Assembly: GCA_031002005.1 (NCBI GenBank)
Contig: CM061914.1
Location: 195,132,685 to 195,196,684 of the forward strand
DNA: 64,000 nucleotides
Reading direction: 5' to 3'
Source of the DNA: Vandiemenella viatica
Lineage: Eukaryota > Arthropoda > Insecta > Orthoptera > Morabidae
Every line of letters begins with the position of its first letter. The first letter of the stretch is position 1. The notes beneath the pieces are model-generated. The model had not been told where the DNA came from. It saw nothing but the letters and a program-made list of their open reading frames with translations, and did not search any database. Positions 21,331 to 33,160 of the stretch are shown in pieces. The position numbers were made by a program, and so were the translations under genes.

Positions 21331-22493
21331 TCAACTTTCGCTATGTTTCTTTGTATTTAATTTTCTTTGCTTCCAAACTTCCTTCATTCTTTGAGAGTGT
21401 TGTTCCTGGGTCCATTTCCTTCCCTTTATGTATTTCTGTCTCTCCTGAAAACTTGCCTTGTCAATAACTTCTCTAAAAAGTGTTCTGTTGTCTATTATAT
21501 CTGCTTTCACTCCAGCATTTTTCATGTCCTTTTCAGTTTCAGTGAATCATGTGGGTTTGGATTTGTATTTGTTCAGTAAGGTGAAGATCTGTTTTGTTAG
21601 TCTATTACTATCCATTCTGTATATGTGCCCGTAAAATTTCAGTCTTCTTTTCCTCATTATAACTGTTAATTTTTCTATTTTCGAATATAGTTCTCGGTTT
21701 GGTCTTAATTTGTATTCAGCATTACTATTAGGTTTGGGTCCCAGTATTTTTCTCAAGATTGTTCTTTCTACTTTTACCAGTTTTTCAAGATCCCCATATC
21801 TTGTTAGCTTAAGCGTTTCTGCTGAATACAACGTTTCTGGTCTAACCACTGCTTGATAGTGCCTTAGTTTTGTGTTCCATGATAAGGATTTTTTGTTATA
21901 TATGTTCTTTGTCATATGAAATGCTCTTTCCATTTTATGTATTCTAGTTTCTATTGCAGTCTTTTCTTTGAGTCACTCGTTATCCATTCTCCTAAATATT
22001 TAAAACAATTTGTTTTAGCTATTGTTCCATTGCGAAGTTTAAGATTTTGAGGAGCATCATTGATGTTTGTCATGAACTGTGTTTTTTCATAAGATATATG
22101 TAATCCTACTTTGGCTGCCTGTTTCTCCAGTTCTTCGATTTGTTCTTTTGCACTATCCAGTGAATCAGTAACTACCGCCATGTCATCTGCAAAAGCTAGA
22201 CAATCTATGGTGATTTTATTTGGATTTCTTCCCAGCTGAACACCCTTTGTGTTGATGGCTTTCCTCCATTCCCTCACTACTTTTTCTAATGCACAGTTGA
22301 AAAGTAGTGCAGACAGACCATCTCCCTGTCTCACACCTGAATTAATTTCAAACGGCTCGGAAATTTCTCCCATAAATTTTACTTTGGACGTCGTATTTGT
22401 TAGTGTTCCTTTAATTATTTCAGTTGTTTTATTATTATTATTATTTGTTTTATTATAAGGAAAATTATTTAATTTATCAACTGACACTTGCAT
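21331..22493 (-). pseudogene. LINE (family Y) reverse transcriptase, 3' half, one frameshift
   Basis: The minus-strand frame 22493-21951 carries RT motifs GVRQGDGLSALLFNCALEKV and CLAFADDMAVVTDSLDSA, with the catalytic FADD intact, then KYLGEWITSDSK. At about 21955 one base is missing: the protein resumes in another frame as EKTAIETRIHKMERAF and runs on with KILGPKPNSNAEYKLRPN and RRLKFYGHIYRMD to 21547. A C-terminal Lys/Glu-rich piece follows (21525-21331). This is the best preserved RT in the window. The 5' end and the endonuclease are missing. A second copy is split at 36400-36792 and 39069-39690. Confidence 0.9.
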
Positions 22494-23336
22494 TTATTGT
22501 GATCTCTATAAGAAAAGATGATTGCATTGACTAACAAATGTAACAAGAATTAAATCTATATGATAATTTTTGATTAAATAAACAACTAAATGATAGAACA
22601 TGAACAAAGTCCGACTAACTCAAAATCAGAGAGCACAAGTTTTCGTTTTCGGGTACAAGCGCCACACTTTGCCTCGGTTTGTTCTGGCGGAATAAAATTG
22701 TGTATTTACCATCCAGTTGACGTTTATGTTGAAGTCGGCGCTGTCCGGATCTTCTCGAATTTCTGCGCGCAACACACAAAACAAAATTTTATCGTCGCAA
22801 TGTGTTTACACTGGACGAGCACTTGCTTTGGAGTACATTCGATTATCATTCTTTCGAACGGCGTCTCACTGACCAGCTGCAATCTTCTCCTCAAAAGAGT
22901 GTTTTACCATGAAACAAAAAAAACAAAACTTGTCTGAACTTATTATCAATTAATGGAGTTGTCGCTCCATGCATGCACACACACAAAATCCTCTGCACTT
23001 CACGCACCGCTCGCACGGGGCGAACTGTCCCCACTGAAGGAATGTGGTCCGCTTATCTCCTCTCCCATCTCCAAACACCTGCACTCAAAGGGCACCGCAA
23101 TGGTTGCACTGCGAAATACTCTCTCCTCTTGCTTATAAAATTTGAAGCTTCCGCGAGCGGACCGCTTCGAGGTCTCTAGTCTCGTAACAACTGTGTCTCA
23201 TATACTGTACTGCAGGACTTATTTATGGAATGTCTCAACATCTGCTCTCACGGGTGACTGTCGGCCACAACTACTCGGCCACCAACTGCTAGCTGCACTC
23301 CAAGTCTTGTTTTGGCGTTACTCTGTTATCTCCTTG
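22494..23336. other. Unassigned sequence
   Basis: No feature recognised beyond short microsatellite-like TTA runs at the LINE edge. Confidence 0.45.
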
Positions 23337-23494
23337 AGGGGCCTCCAATTACGTAAGGTGTTTTATCGTAAATCTGGAACCTCCCCCCCCCCCTCGACTA
23401 CCTTGTTTTTTAGCTCTACTGTTCTGCAAAGACCTAATGTGAGATTTGTCATCCCCCACCCACATTTCATCTCACGTAATTAATGGACGTCCCG
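23337..23494. mobile_element. Harbinger-type MITE, family A copy 3 (short)
   Basis: Left 'aggggcctccaattacgtaaggtg', right CACGTAATTAATGGACGTCC then TTA. The interior keeps the C-tract, 'tttttagctctac' and 'gtgagattt' blocks of the family. Confidence 0.68.
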
Positions 23495-23589
23495 TTAAGG
23501 TGGTTTTAAACTAACCGACACGCGGCGGCGCATTACGTGCCAAAAAACATTAGGTAAGCAGTACCTAGACCCAAATTCGGTTACAGATG

Positions 23590-23856
23590 TCACAGAGGAT
23601 TATTATTATTATTTTTACTTACAGCATTACGTCTTGTCGACGTCATTACAGGCGGGATGGGACTTAGGACAAAGAACGGCAATAAATTCGTCCATGGCAC
23701 TTTTGAAGAGACCATGCCGCCATTTGCCTGCAGTTGTTCGGGCATACCGTGGAAAACATAAATCTGAATGCTCTGACAGGGATTCGAACCAGCGTCCTAC
23801 CGAATGAGAGCCAGAGCGTTAACCACTCACTCACTCACCCACCACGCTCGATAGGG
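23590..23856 (-). mobile_element. tRNA-derived SINE, family C
   Basis: Full-length but diverged copy. On the minus strand the head 'cgagcgtggtgggtgagtgagtg' and B box GGTTCGAATCCC are followed by the family body, ending at 'acgtcttgtcgacgtcatta' and a short T/A-rich end near 23600. A hAT MITE is inserted at its 5' extremity. Confidence 0.78.
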
Positions 23857-24253
23857 CAGGGGTGGCCAACCCGCATGCGGCCCGCCTTGAACATTATTGC
23901 GGCCCGCGAGATTCATCACACTTGTACAAAATATATTTATTTTACAATGGCCAAAATGGTGAAAACAAATGTATTAAAGAAAATCCATTATTTGGGCATC
24001 CATACATTTAAAAATTAACTGTCGAAATTATGAGAAGAATTAACTTTGATTTTAAAATATTTTACAGATATTACGTGTTTTATTTATGAGTTTACAGTTA
24101 TGAGTTCACAGAATAATTAAGTTATGTTCACTCCAAAAAATATCTATAGTAGGTCTAAATCTAATACAGGGATATATAATTTTATATGCGCCATGCGGAG
24201 CTATGATGCATTTCCAAATTGGCCCGCAAGATCATTTGGTTTGGTCACCCCTG
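23857..24253. mobile_element. hAT-type MITE inserted in a SINE
   Basis: Ends CAGGGGTGGCCAACCCGC and, inward from the right, CAGGGGTGACCAAACC. The flanking 8 bp CGATAGGG (23849-23856) and CGGTAGGG (24254-24261) agree at 7 of 8 positions. Length 397 bp; no coding sequence. Confidence 0.85.
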
Positions 24254-24445
24254 CGGTAGGGGATTTTCCACGCCGGTGATACTTCGTATTGTTTTGATGT
24301 TTTGAAAAAAAAGATGTTTTGATTCACGTGCCGCCATAAATTCTAATTTTTATCTGTCAAATGAATTTCAGTGCAACTTAAATTACAATGCTCGCTATAG
24401 TTTTATATCAAGTTTAAAGTGTGGTGTGAAATGCAACTGTACCAT

Positions 24446-24513
24446 AAACTTTACACTTATCGAAACTTTACACTTATCGAAACTTTACACTTATCGAAAC
24501 TTTACACTTATCC
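24446..24513. repeat. 17-bp tandem repeat, 4 copies
   Basis: AAACTTTACACTTATCG is repeated four times, the last copy with a change (ttatcc). Confidence 0.9.
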
Positions 24514-24789
24514 AAAATTAGTTTCCAGCGAGTTTTCAAAATCTTCAGCAGGGCAAAGTATCAAACCGTGGAAATGTAGACAGAAAAAGGCGAAAGAATT
24601 GCAGCAAACTGGAAAAAATGCAGCTAAAGTTGCAGGCACAGTTTGTTGTATTCTATTTTTTTAATAGACAACTATGAACAAGCCGAGAATGATTTTGATA
24701 ACTCTACAATCAAAGGATCCGACTGTACCTGACACAGGTTTTTCCCCAATAATTTATTGTTTGCAGCAGTTACTGTCACCATTTCATAC

Positions 24790-24900
24790 AGAATATTTTT
24801 TTTCTTGTAGTTAGTCTTTCGACTAGTTTGATATAATTCTCCATTCCCTCCTATCTTGCGCTAGCTATTTCTTCATCCCTACTGTAATGTTCCGAATGAA
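24790..24900 (-). mobile_element. LINE (family X) 3' end fragment
   Basis: 'gtagttagtctttcgactagtttgatataattctccattccctcctatcttgcgc' matches the 3' terminus of the LINE at 15270 on the minus strand. Confidence 0.7.
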
Positions 24901-25687
24901 AAACATGTGTGCGTGTTTCTTTTCTCGTCATGTGTGTGTCGGACCCAGGGGGGGGGGGGGGGTTCTGCTAGTGTTTGGGGACGCCAGCCCCTGAGTGTTG
25001 GCATTAGATATGACGGATGGCAGAAAACAGTCCCGTGACAGGACCACAGTTCTAGAGGAGCCTGGACTGTTTCAGTAAACAAGTAAAAAGTAAATCTGTA
25101 TCCAAGAATAAAGGGTGAGGGGAAGCCAGGGAGTACAGCCAATAGGAAAAATTTGTATTATTATTAAAATAAAGGGCGGTTTTGTTGCATGTCCCGAGCC
25201 AACCAGCGAGAAGAGCTTCCCTCCAAATACAGACATTGGCGGACGTCATCAACAGGTGGTAGAAAGCGACGCTTGGTCCGGCAGCACGGAAGACAGGAGG
25301 AACTGGGAGGTTGCGTGCCGAGGGCGGTTGGTCGGCAGCCCGAGCTGACCCCGGGAGAGACAGCAGGGAGGCAGCCGGCCGCGTTGGAGAGCTGGTCAAC
25401 CCACCGACTGCACAACTTAGATTCACCTGCACGGTAATCACCATTCAGAAAAAGGAACTTTTGCATCAACGTAGTTTTACCGTAGATATCGCCCCAAGAC
25501 AGACTCTCTTGCTCCACCGAGAAAGTTATGTACCCTTGTGTTCCAAAAAGAAAATTTAATCTTTGTAAAATTTTGTAAATAAAAAAAATTTCGAGTGATT
25601 AAGTAAATCGTAAAATCAGATTGTGAACCTTCCTTCAATTTATCTCATCCTGTAATGTGTCATTTGACTTGATTAATAATTCTACAG
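24901..25687. other. Unassigned sequence
   Basis: Contains a G14 tract near 24950 and a GC-rich stretch around 25180-25420. No gene recognised. Confidence 0.4.
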
Positions 25688-25689
25688 TA

Positions 25690-26162
25690 TAGTGCGCGTC
25701 ACGAACGATGGCGGGTCGCGCAGAGAGAGAGGAGAGAGAGAGAGAGAGAAATAGGGTTGACATAGAATATGAGACGTTACCGCGTTCGACTATTCGCAGT
25801 ACAGTTCTAAGGCTAGTATCACACGCTTTAGCAGATCTCTCTTGAGCTTTGGCAACGTCGCAGATAGGCGCTCTCACGTCTGCTTCGCACATAAAATGCT
25901 TATATACTTTCAAATCTTGCTTTCTGCTTTGACTATGCAGAACCTTACGCTTATGTTGATCATCTTCCATTATTTATAATAGTAATTATTGAGATGCTCA
26001 CTGATTTACAACTGTACACTTCACAAACACATCGCATTCGACACTCATGTTACCACGACAGGCTCTGGATTGTTACTGAATGTGATTGGCTACTGGCAGA
26101 GTGGTGATGTACATGCGCATAACCTCGCTAAACTGGGCCGCCATCGTTCGTGACGCGCACTA
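25690..26162. mobile_element. Tc1/mariner-type deletion derivative (MITE) with a transposase N-terminus
   Basis: Perfect inverted repeats TAGTGCGCGTCACGAACGAT (left) and ATCGTTCGTGACGCGCACTA (right) are flanked by TA at 25688-25689 and 26163-26164. It is only 473 bp and keeps just the start of a transposase on the minus strand. An (AG)n microsatellite lies at about 25724-25749. Confidence 0.88.
25776..25970 (-). pseudogene. Tc1/mariner-type transposase, N-terminal helix-turn-helix remnant
   Basis: From Met at 25970 it reads MEDDQHKRKVLHSQSRKQDL, VYKHFMCEAD and AQERSAKACDTSLRTVLRIV. The layout, a basic start then two helices with the pattern ..ERTA.A...S..TV.RI, is the DNA-binding head of insect Tc1/mariner-like transposases. 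The rest of the gene was deleted and the frame runs on into the microsatellite and the right end. Confidence 0.68.
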
Positions 26163-26179
26163 TAGTTGTTCAATAAATT

Positions 26180-26425
26180 TTTTTTTTAAATCTGCTTCAC
26201 GTCTCTCTAACAGCGAGGTCTTTAGAGACGAGAAAGGATGGGGGGGCAAGGAATGGGAAGGAATTCGGCCATGGCCTTTTGGAGGAAGCAGCCCGGAATT
26301 TGCCTGGAGTGATTTGGAAAACCATGGAAAACCCAAATCTGGATGCACGGACGGGGATTCGAACCGCCGTCCTCCCGAATGCGAGGCCAGAACGCTAACC
26401 GTTACACCACCACGCTCGGTGTGTT
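26180..26425 (-). mobile_element. tRNA-derived SINE, family C (reference copy)
   Basis: Most complete copy. On the minus strand the A box TGGTGTAACGG lies in 'gagcgtggtggtgtaacggttagcg' (26425-26396) and the B box GGTTCGAATCC follows. The body is 'ccgtccgtgcatccagatttgggttttccatgg' and the 3' end is 'aagacctcgctgttagagagacg' with a poly(A) seen as T9-10 at about 26180. The pol III boxes fit internal transcription. Confidence 0.88.
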
Positions 26426-26604
26426 CAATAATTCATGCGTAAATAACAATACTTTGAGATCTGGATGTCGCTTCCCTCAGAATAGGGTACACTCCAATCT
26501 CTGGCGCCCACCTGATATTTTTTTAATACCTAATATTATTTTTAAAATCAATGACAGGTAGCAAACGGCCACAGTGAGGTCGAGAAGTCGCTTTCCTAAG
26601 AGGG

Positions 26605-27075
26605 AACACTTCACTACATACCCCTTGCATCCCACGTACTCAATTATCTGCTTCATATATCCTAATCTGTCTTCCTCTACATTTCTTGCCTTCGACTGTT
26701 CCCTCCACTAACAAATTACCCAATCCAGCGTGTCTCAAAATATGACCTACCAGCCTGTCTCTTCTTTCCGTAAGCTTCTTCCACAAACTTCTTTCTCACT
26801 CGTCATTTCCAGAACTCGTTCATTTCTTACTTTGTCTGTCCACTTAATTTTCAGCATTCTTCTGTAGCACCACATTTCAAATGCTTCAATTTTCTTTCTT
26901 TCTGGTATTCCCAAAGTCTATGCTTCGATACCATAAAGAGCTGTGCTCCACGCATATAGTTTTAAAAATTTCTTTCTAAGTCCCAGACCAATATCTGAAA
27001 CTAAAAGATCTTTTAAGAAGGCTCTTTTTGGTAGTGCTGTTCTCCTTTTAACATCATTCCTGCTTAGGTCATCGG
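26605..27075 (-). pseudogene. LINE (family X) C-terminal fragment
   Basis: The reverse complement encodes the same C-terminal region as 15394-15822 (ILRHAGLGNLLVEGTVEG-like, WSTALYGIEA-like) with several frameshifts. It stops near 27075. Confidence 0.75.
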
Positions 27076-27179
27076 TAGTAATTCTGATTCACAAAATTTT
27101 CACTATAGAAAATTATATAAAGCAAATATCGGTTGTGTTCATCACATATCCAACGATTAAAACGAGAGTGTGGTCAGAG

Positions 27180-27670
27180 AAAACAGTACAAAGTGTCTTC
27201 TAACGAAACAGGTGTACTACTCATATTTTCATTCAGTGATGTCACACGGCATAATTTTTTGGGGAAACTCTTCACGAAGTAAAAAAGTTTTCATAGCACA
27301 GAAAAGAGCTATTAGGATGTTGTGTAGCGTAAACACAAGAACTCCTTGCAGACAACTTTTTAAAAAACTCAATATTCTTACAATGACTTTAGTATAGGCT
27401 ATATATTCTCTCATGTGCTTTGTCATAGATCATTTTAACCTGTTTACTTCTAATTCACTGGTGCACAATTTCAATATAAGAAACGGAAGTAACTTGTACA
27501 AAACAAATATCTCTGTCATTAGTACAAAGAGGAGTTAATTATTCTGGTATATATCTGTTTAACAAAGTTCCCAAGAGTATAAAACAGTTTGTAGATAATA
27601 ATGATATATTTAAAGAAAAACTGAGATTATCTTATTGGCAACTCCTACTCCATTCAAGAATTTGAACAAA
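27180..27670 (+). pseudogene. Jockey-like LINE, C-terminal region
   Basis: A plus-strand frame to 27397 reads YYSYFHSVMSHGIIFWGNSS and AQKRAIRMLCSVNTRTPCRQ, then LFKKLNILTM. The region after the stop continues in other frames with YNSGIYLFNKVPKSIK, resembling the C-terminus of Jockey-group LINEs after the RT. It is broken by stops and shifts. Confidence 0.72.
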
Positions 27671-29344
27671 TTAATTAATTGTATTCAATATGACTTTTGC
27701 AAAATTCGGTTGTAGAAATTACAGTTTATTGTTATTCTCTTTGTAACATATGATTGTTTTCACTAAGATTATGACTCATATTGTATGTATGTATGTTGTA
27801 ACGTGACGCGCTGTCGCCACGTTCCAATGTGCATTTTTATTATATAAATAATAACATAAGAGTAATTTACATAAATCTTGGGCGACCACCTAAATAGATT
27901 TTTTTGTAATTTCCTAAAGTACGCAAGATTCCGAGTGAGGACTGTAATGCAATGGTGAACATTCAGTGTATCTTGTTAAAGCGAATATTAAAGAATTATT
28001 GAGCTGTGTAGGGTTGAAGCTAATCGTGGTCTTCCCGAACCATGGCGACAGGAAGTCGCGGATTTATTGTTTTGCCGGACCACACATTCTGCTCCCTGGG
28101 GGTGGGCGGTCAACAAAGGTCACTCACCTGGCGGGAAATGCCTGCCGCCCGAACACAGAGTCGTCCCCGAACGCAGCCGAATATGTCCGACCTCTGTTAG
28201 TTGCGCGGGGCAAATAAGATATCGGGGATATCACGTGACATTAGGTGCCAACCTGAAGATCCAATCCAAATGAGCATATAACTTAAAATCCTGGGAATTT
28301 TCTGTTGAATGTTGTCTTCGAGACTACAAGGGGCGAAGCGAGAAGTTTTCGTCGTGGACCGAAGAGCGAGGAGCTGCACTTTCTACATTCGATTCTAGTC
28401 GAGTCTAGTCTGAGGTGGACTTGGAAAGTTGGCTTCTCTCGCCAACTGCCGTTGTACGATTTCTGGCTGCCGGCTTGCTGGAGCAGGCTTATCACGGCGA
28501 CACCGTCAGTAATGCGACGATGCGCATTAACAGACAGGACGTGTCTGTAGCCGCCTTGTGAGACAATCTCACATACCGTGGGTCATCTCCGGTCACCGCA
28601 GACATCAGACGCAGAACTACAATGGTAACTTATTACGACCAAGCCATCTGATTGTGCATTCCGTGAAACTGAATCCTTAAGCGATTTTGAGAGGATAGAT
28701 CCATGTTCTAACTTTGTAATTGAAATACCCCTGAGCTAGCGGCATAATTTGCCAGAACTAGTTATTTTCGAAAGATATATTGTTCATTCGTGGCGCCCAT
28801 GATTTTCTTTTTAACTGTAAAGTCACAGTATCACAGTATTATGATACCTTTGTCTGAGGTCATCATAACTTGGTATTTTTCATTGTTTCCAAATGTCATT
28901 ATTTCTTGGATTTTAATTCTGAGATGGATTTAGAAGTAAATATACAATTGTTTGCTTGCTCATGACGGCTAATTGTACCTCTGAGCGTTGCTTTATGATT
29001 TTATCAATTTATGTTAATGTTAAAGGTAAATTCGCTCAGACTTGTAATCGCCAATGATAAGAAAATAAATGTCATATTGTGACAATTTTCCTAAATTCCA
29101 ACTAACATCGAGATTCTTGCAAAATTAATAAATTTTCACTCCTTCATAAAAATTAAAAATCCCGTTTTATTAATCATAAAGGTATGAAAGATAACTAATG
29201 TAGCTTGCCCACTAAGGCACCCACTACAATGTGTATTAACCATTACATGTTTCACATCGCAGAGGTCCTTCCTCAGACGGAATCCATGAAACAAGATTGA
29301 TTTGATAAATAAATACGGAGAAAAGCTAGTTTCCCCCGAAAGGT
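27671..29344. other. Unassigned sequence
   Basis: No gene or element recognised. AT-rich except for 28060-28560. Confidence 0.45.
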
Positions 29345-29446
29345 GGGGGGGGGGGGGGTAGAGGCAAAAGACAGGTCATGCTAAGTGGGGGAAGGGAAGT
29401 GTTGAATAGGCCGAAACGGAGCGTCGTGGTTTATGGACGGTCCCTT
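29345..29446. mobile_element. Harbinger-like MITE, family B copy 4 (truncated)
   Basis: The right end GTTTATGGACGGTCCC followed by TTA, and 'aaaacggagcgtcgtgg' before it, match family B. The left part is missing beyond a G14 tract. Confidence 0.6.
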
Positions 29447-29574
29447 ATCAGCGAGACAAACCACTGCCTCGAGACTGCGGGCCGTGTTATCAGCAGGAAG
29501 TGCAGCGCAGAGTCATCACAACACCACCCGACCAGCGCCAAGGTCACAGACACTGGCGACTGTCAGACCCAGTG

Positions 29575-29810
29575 TGTCTCAGGGCGAGGTCGCACGGGAA
29601 CCAACGCTCTGGCCTCGCATGCGGGAGGACGCGGGTTCCAATCCCACTCCGGGCATCCAGATTGGGGTTTTCCACGGTTTCCCCAAATCACTCCAGGCGA
29701 ACACCGGGATGATTCCTTCAAATGTCCCCGACCGAATTCCTTCCCGTTCCTTGTCCCCAGTCCCATCCCACCTCTAATGACCTCGACAAGGCGTAAAGAA
29801 AAAAGCAATG
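29575..29810 (+). mobile_element. tRNA-derived SINE, family C
   Basis: Plus-strand copy: 'ctctggcctcgcatgcgggaggacgcgggttccaatcccactccgggcatcc', body, then 'aatgacctcgacaaggcgtaaag' and an A-rich end. The 5' edge of the head is eroded. Confidence 0.82.
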
Positions 29811-29836
29811 CCCGACATATTGTCAGCTTAGACAGG

Positions 29837-31353
29837 GGCGTCCGCTATACCTGTAAGGATTGCAATCCAGCAAAGCGGGATCCGGCAATCCAGCGGGATC
29901 CCGCACAAAATTAAGCGGATCCGCAATCCGCAAAATCCGGCGGAAACGCGTGACTCGCTGCCCCACTCGGTCTCTGTCGGATGTTTTGCACTGTTTGCCT
30001 GTACCCTTCCAGTTGGCATTTGACGCGTGTGAACAAACGTTTGTTTTTGTCAACCTTCGTCATTCGTAAGTAAATTGATACACTTTACGTATTCATTTTC
30101 GAGCTCACATTTCTATAATTTGAGTCATTTTGCTTATTTAGTAAGGTTTTCTAATTATATAATTATTTTTTATGTGTCGCAAACGTTATCTGAACTACAC
30201 AGTTACAGCTTTTTATTCACGGTTTCATTATTCCCATTTTCTGTATTTGCAGATAAAGTAATTGTGACAATTTCCTAATTTGCGGCTGAAAATTTGATTA
30301 TTAGTTGATATGAAACTAATGTTATCGTAACTTTAACAATCACCTACCTATTTATTAAACAGCCATCAAAAGGAAATTGTATATCCTTTGACTTATTGTT
30401 GTTTTGGCCACTGCCTCAATGCGTTTCTTTGACGAAAGCTGCCTGCTTACATGTGCCGCTCAGGCTATCGATTAATACCGCTTCTCCTTGTTATTATTTC
30501 GACTAAAGACAAAAAACTTATAATGAAGTATTCATGGGTGTATCGACGAATTGTGTTGTACGAACACCATACTTCGACGGCTGCCTCCGCCGTCTCCCTC
30601 ACGTGCGAAATTTCGTGTTTTTACAATGAAATCCGGAGATACAACCTATGAAAACTTCACTGCAATCATTCGCCGATAAAGTCTCCTTTCTTACTAAAAA
30701 ATAATAATTTCCACTCTAAAAACGTCGTTACGCCACGTAAATAAAACTTAAATACTTGACAGTTTAAGTGTTGATGAGCAGTTTCGTTTAATAACATTGA
30801 ATCAACTGTAAGATCAATCAAGGAATCAGGAGATATAATAAGGAATGCCACAAAAACAATTTAAAAAAAAAGGCCAAGTCTCGTGCTTGTGCAGTGACAA
30901 AAAGTTATGAGGTCTTGTTCTGAGCCAAGTCTACACTTCACTTTGTGAAATAGAATGCTTTCTCTCGGTGTTATCGAACGTTTATTTAGAATTAAAAAAA
31001 AAACTCTGGTAACTTGGCCATTAAGAAAACCATGTTTTTAAACTCATGTTATGTGTAATAATGTCCTCTGAATATTTTTAATTTTTTATTATTTATTTAA
31101 AAATTGGCTTAGATTAAAAAACAAAAATGTAAAACCTCGAAATATACTTAAGACATGGCAAAATGAAACAAACTTTTTAGCAATTAAAATATTGTTAACA
31201 GTTAATTTATATCATTTAACATTAAATTTTATTTATTAATTTAAATATTATTTAATTTATTAACATTTCAAATAACTGTCTTAAATGTATGCGTTAAAAA
31301 ACTGTTTGCGCCAATCCCGCAAGGATCCCGCGGACTTGCAATCGTTATACACC
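29837..31353. mobile_element. Possible hAT-like element with related ends
   Basis: The left end CAGGGGCGTCC...TATACC..GGATTGCAATCC and the inward-read right end CAGGTGTATAACGATTGCAA share TATA, ATTGCAA and GCGGGATCC blocks in the same order. No matching 8-bp flank is present, so the ends are tentative. The interior is very AT-rich without a transposase. Confidence 0.42.
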
Positions 31354-31519
31354 TGCCAATCACTCTGTCCATAACAATAACACCTACGTAGAGCTACCTC
31401 AGAATACAGCGTACTCTGAATTACGAGCATTTTAATAAATTATAGTACGCAAAAACAACTTTTATTACTTTTGCTGATTTTTCTTCTGGCTTTGCGCCTT
31501 ATGAACGTCGAGGTCATTA

Positions 31520-31856
31520 GGGAGTATCCATGAACTACGTGGCTCGTCTAGGGAGGGGGGGGGGGGGGACGGTTTCTGAGTCATGCCACGTAGTTTCCCC
31601 ATTCATATTGTTTGTCACAGTTACAAGGAAGTACAGAACACACAACAGCAAGTAAATAATTATTTCAGTCATTTAATTATCTCCGGATGTAATTTACGGT
31701 AGTCTGACACGAGAAAACAATACAAAATGGCTTCTGGACTCAATATGAAAAACAACTATGTGCTGAGTGGAGAGAAGGGGGTTAAGAGACAAAAACCACG
31801 TCAAGGGGGGGTTCACATGAGGCCAAAATGGAGCTTCGTGGTTTATGGACGTTCCC
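31520..31856. mobile_element. Harbinger-like MITE, family B copy 3 (reference copy)
   Basis: Left GGGAGTATCCATGAACTACG, right GTTTATGGACGTTCCC. TTA flanks both sides (31517-31519 and 31857-31859), giving the cleanest target duplication of family B. Interior G-tract and 'cacaacagcaagtaaataattatttc' match the other copies. Confidence 0.82.
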
Positions 31857-31859
31857 TTA

Positions 31860-32055
31860 AGAGGAGGGATGGGAATGGGGACAAGGAACAGGAAGGAAAT
31901 AGGCCCTGACCTTTTAAAGGAAGCATCCCGGCATTCGTCTGGAGTGATTTGGGGAAACCACGGAAAACCCAAATCTTGATGCCCGGACGGGGATTCGAAC
32001 CCGCGTCCTTCCGCATGCGAAGCCAGAGCGTTAACCACTCACGAACCACGTCCTG
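31860..32055 (-). mobile_element. tRNA-derived SINE, family C
   Basis: Minus-strand B box GGTTCGAATCCCC and the family body abut the family-B MITE. The 3' end is truncated at the MITE border. Confidence 0.8.
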
Positions 32056-32394
32056 TACTTTTTACTGCCTTACCTTATATCCGCTGTAATTTTTAAAAAG
32101 TATAAAACTATGAATTTTTGCAGTTAAATAAAAATAAAACATATATATTCTCAGTGTCATGGCGAATATGCTGTAAGAGATAGTTGAAAATTAACAAATG
32201 GTTGAAATGAAAATCTAATAACTACATTCATGATTAAGCAGGAGCATTTTTTTTTTTAAAAAAAAAAAAAATAAAAAAAAAAAATTCTGGATGTACTTAC
32301 AAATGACACCTTTGACCTTGAACGCTCGGAACCGCACGAAAACATTCTAAGAATAATTAAAATAACAAGCGATCATAAACAAAACAGTGGTGTG
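32056..32394. other. Unassigned AT-rich sequence
   Basis: Includes a T11-A12 run near 32250. Nothing else recognised. Confidence 0.5.
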
Positions 32395-33160
32395 TGTCAT
32401 TTCCATGCAAAACGTAGCATTCTACCCCAAGCAACATTTTAATAGAGAGAAACAAAGAAACAAGATATCAATACCATATTATACGTAATTCAATGACGTC
32501 AGTGTATCATTACATTTTCAAACAACAGTGCCAAAAACTCTCTACTTAACATGCTTAATATAGCGCAAAACACGCATATACAGCAGTACCATCCACCTGA
32601 TAGTGCTTATATTAGTCCTCAAAGTGCTGATGCGGGATTTCGATGAAGTGGTTAAAACAAACGGGAAGAGAACAATGTGCACACCTCACTAAAGCCACGT
32701 TATCACATTCCAAATCACTTTCGCATTCACGCAGTCCAATATCAAAAGCCACACTAATTCACATACCAACATGATTATTTGTAAATGTAATTAGTGTGGC
32801 TTTTGATATTGGACTGCGTGAATGCGAAAGTGATTTGGAATGTGATAACGTGGCTTTAGTGAGGTGTGCACATTGTTCTCATCCACTTTGTTGTAAGCAC
32901 TTCATCGAAATCCCGCATCTGCACTTTGAGTACTAATACAAGCACTTTCAGGTGTGTGGTACTGCTGTATATGAGTGTTTTGCGCTATATTAAGCACTTT
33001 AAGCAGAGTTTTTGGCAATGTTAATTGAAAATGTAATGATACAGTGAGGTCATTGAATCACGTATAATTTCCATCATATGGTATTGATATCTTGTTACTT
33101 TGCTTCTCTATATTAAAATGTTACTTGAGGTAGAGTGCAAGGTTTCGCACAGAAATGATG
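32395..33160. repeat. Long inverted repeat (foldback), arms ~365 bp
   Basis: The left arm (about 32395-32759) and right arm (32789-33160) are reverse complements around a 29-bp spacer. The innermost 92 bp of each arm are identical, whereas the outer parts differ by scattered substitutions and a few indels. No reading frame and no target duplication was found. A transcript of either strand would fold into one long hairpin. Confidence 0.92.

Noticed and set aside
29378..29914. 178-residue frame
   Set aside because: Covers a MITE end and a SINE; the translation is SINE sequence.
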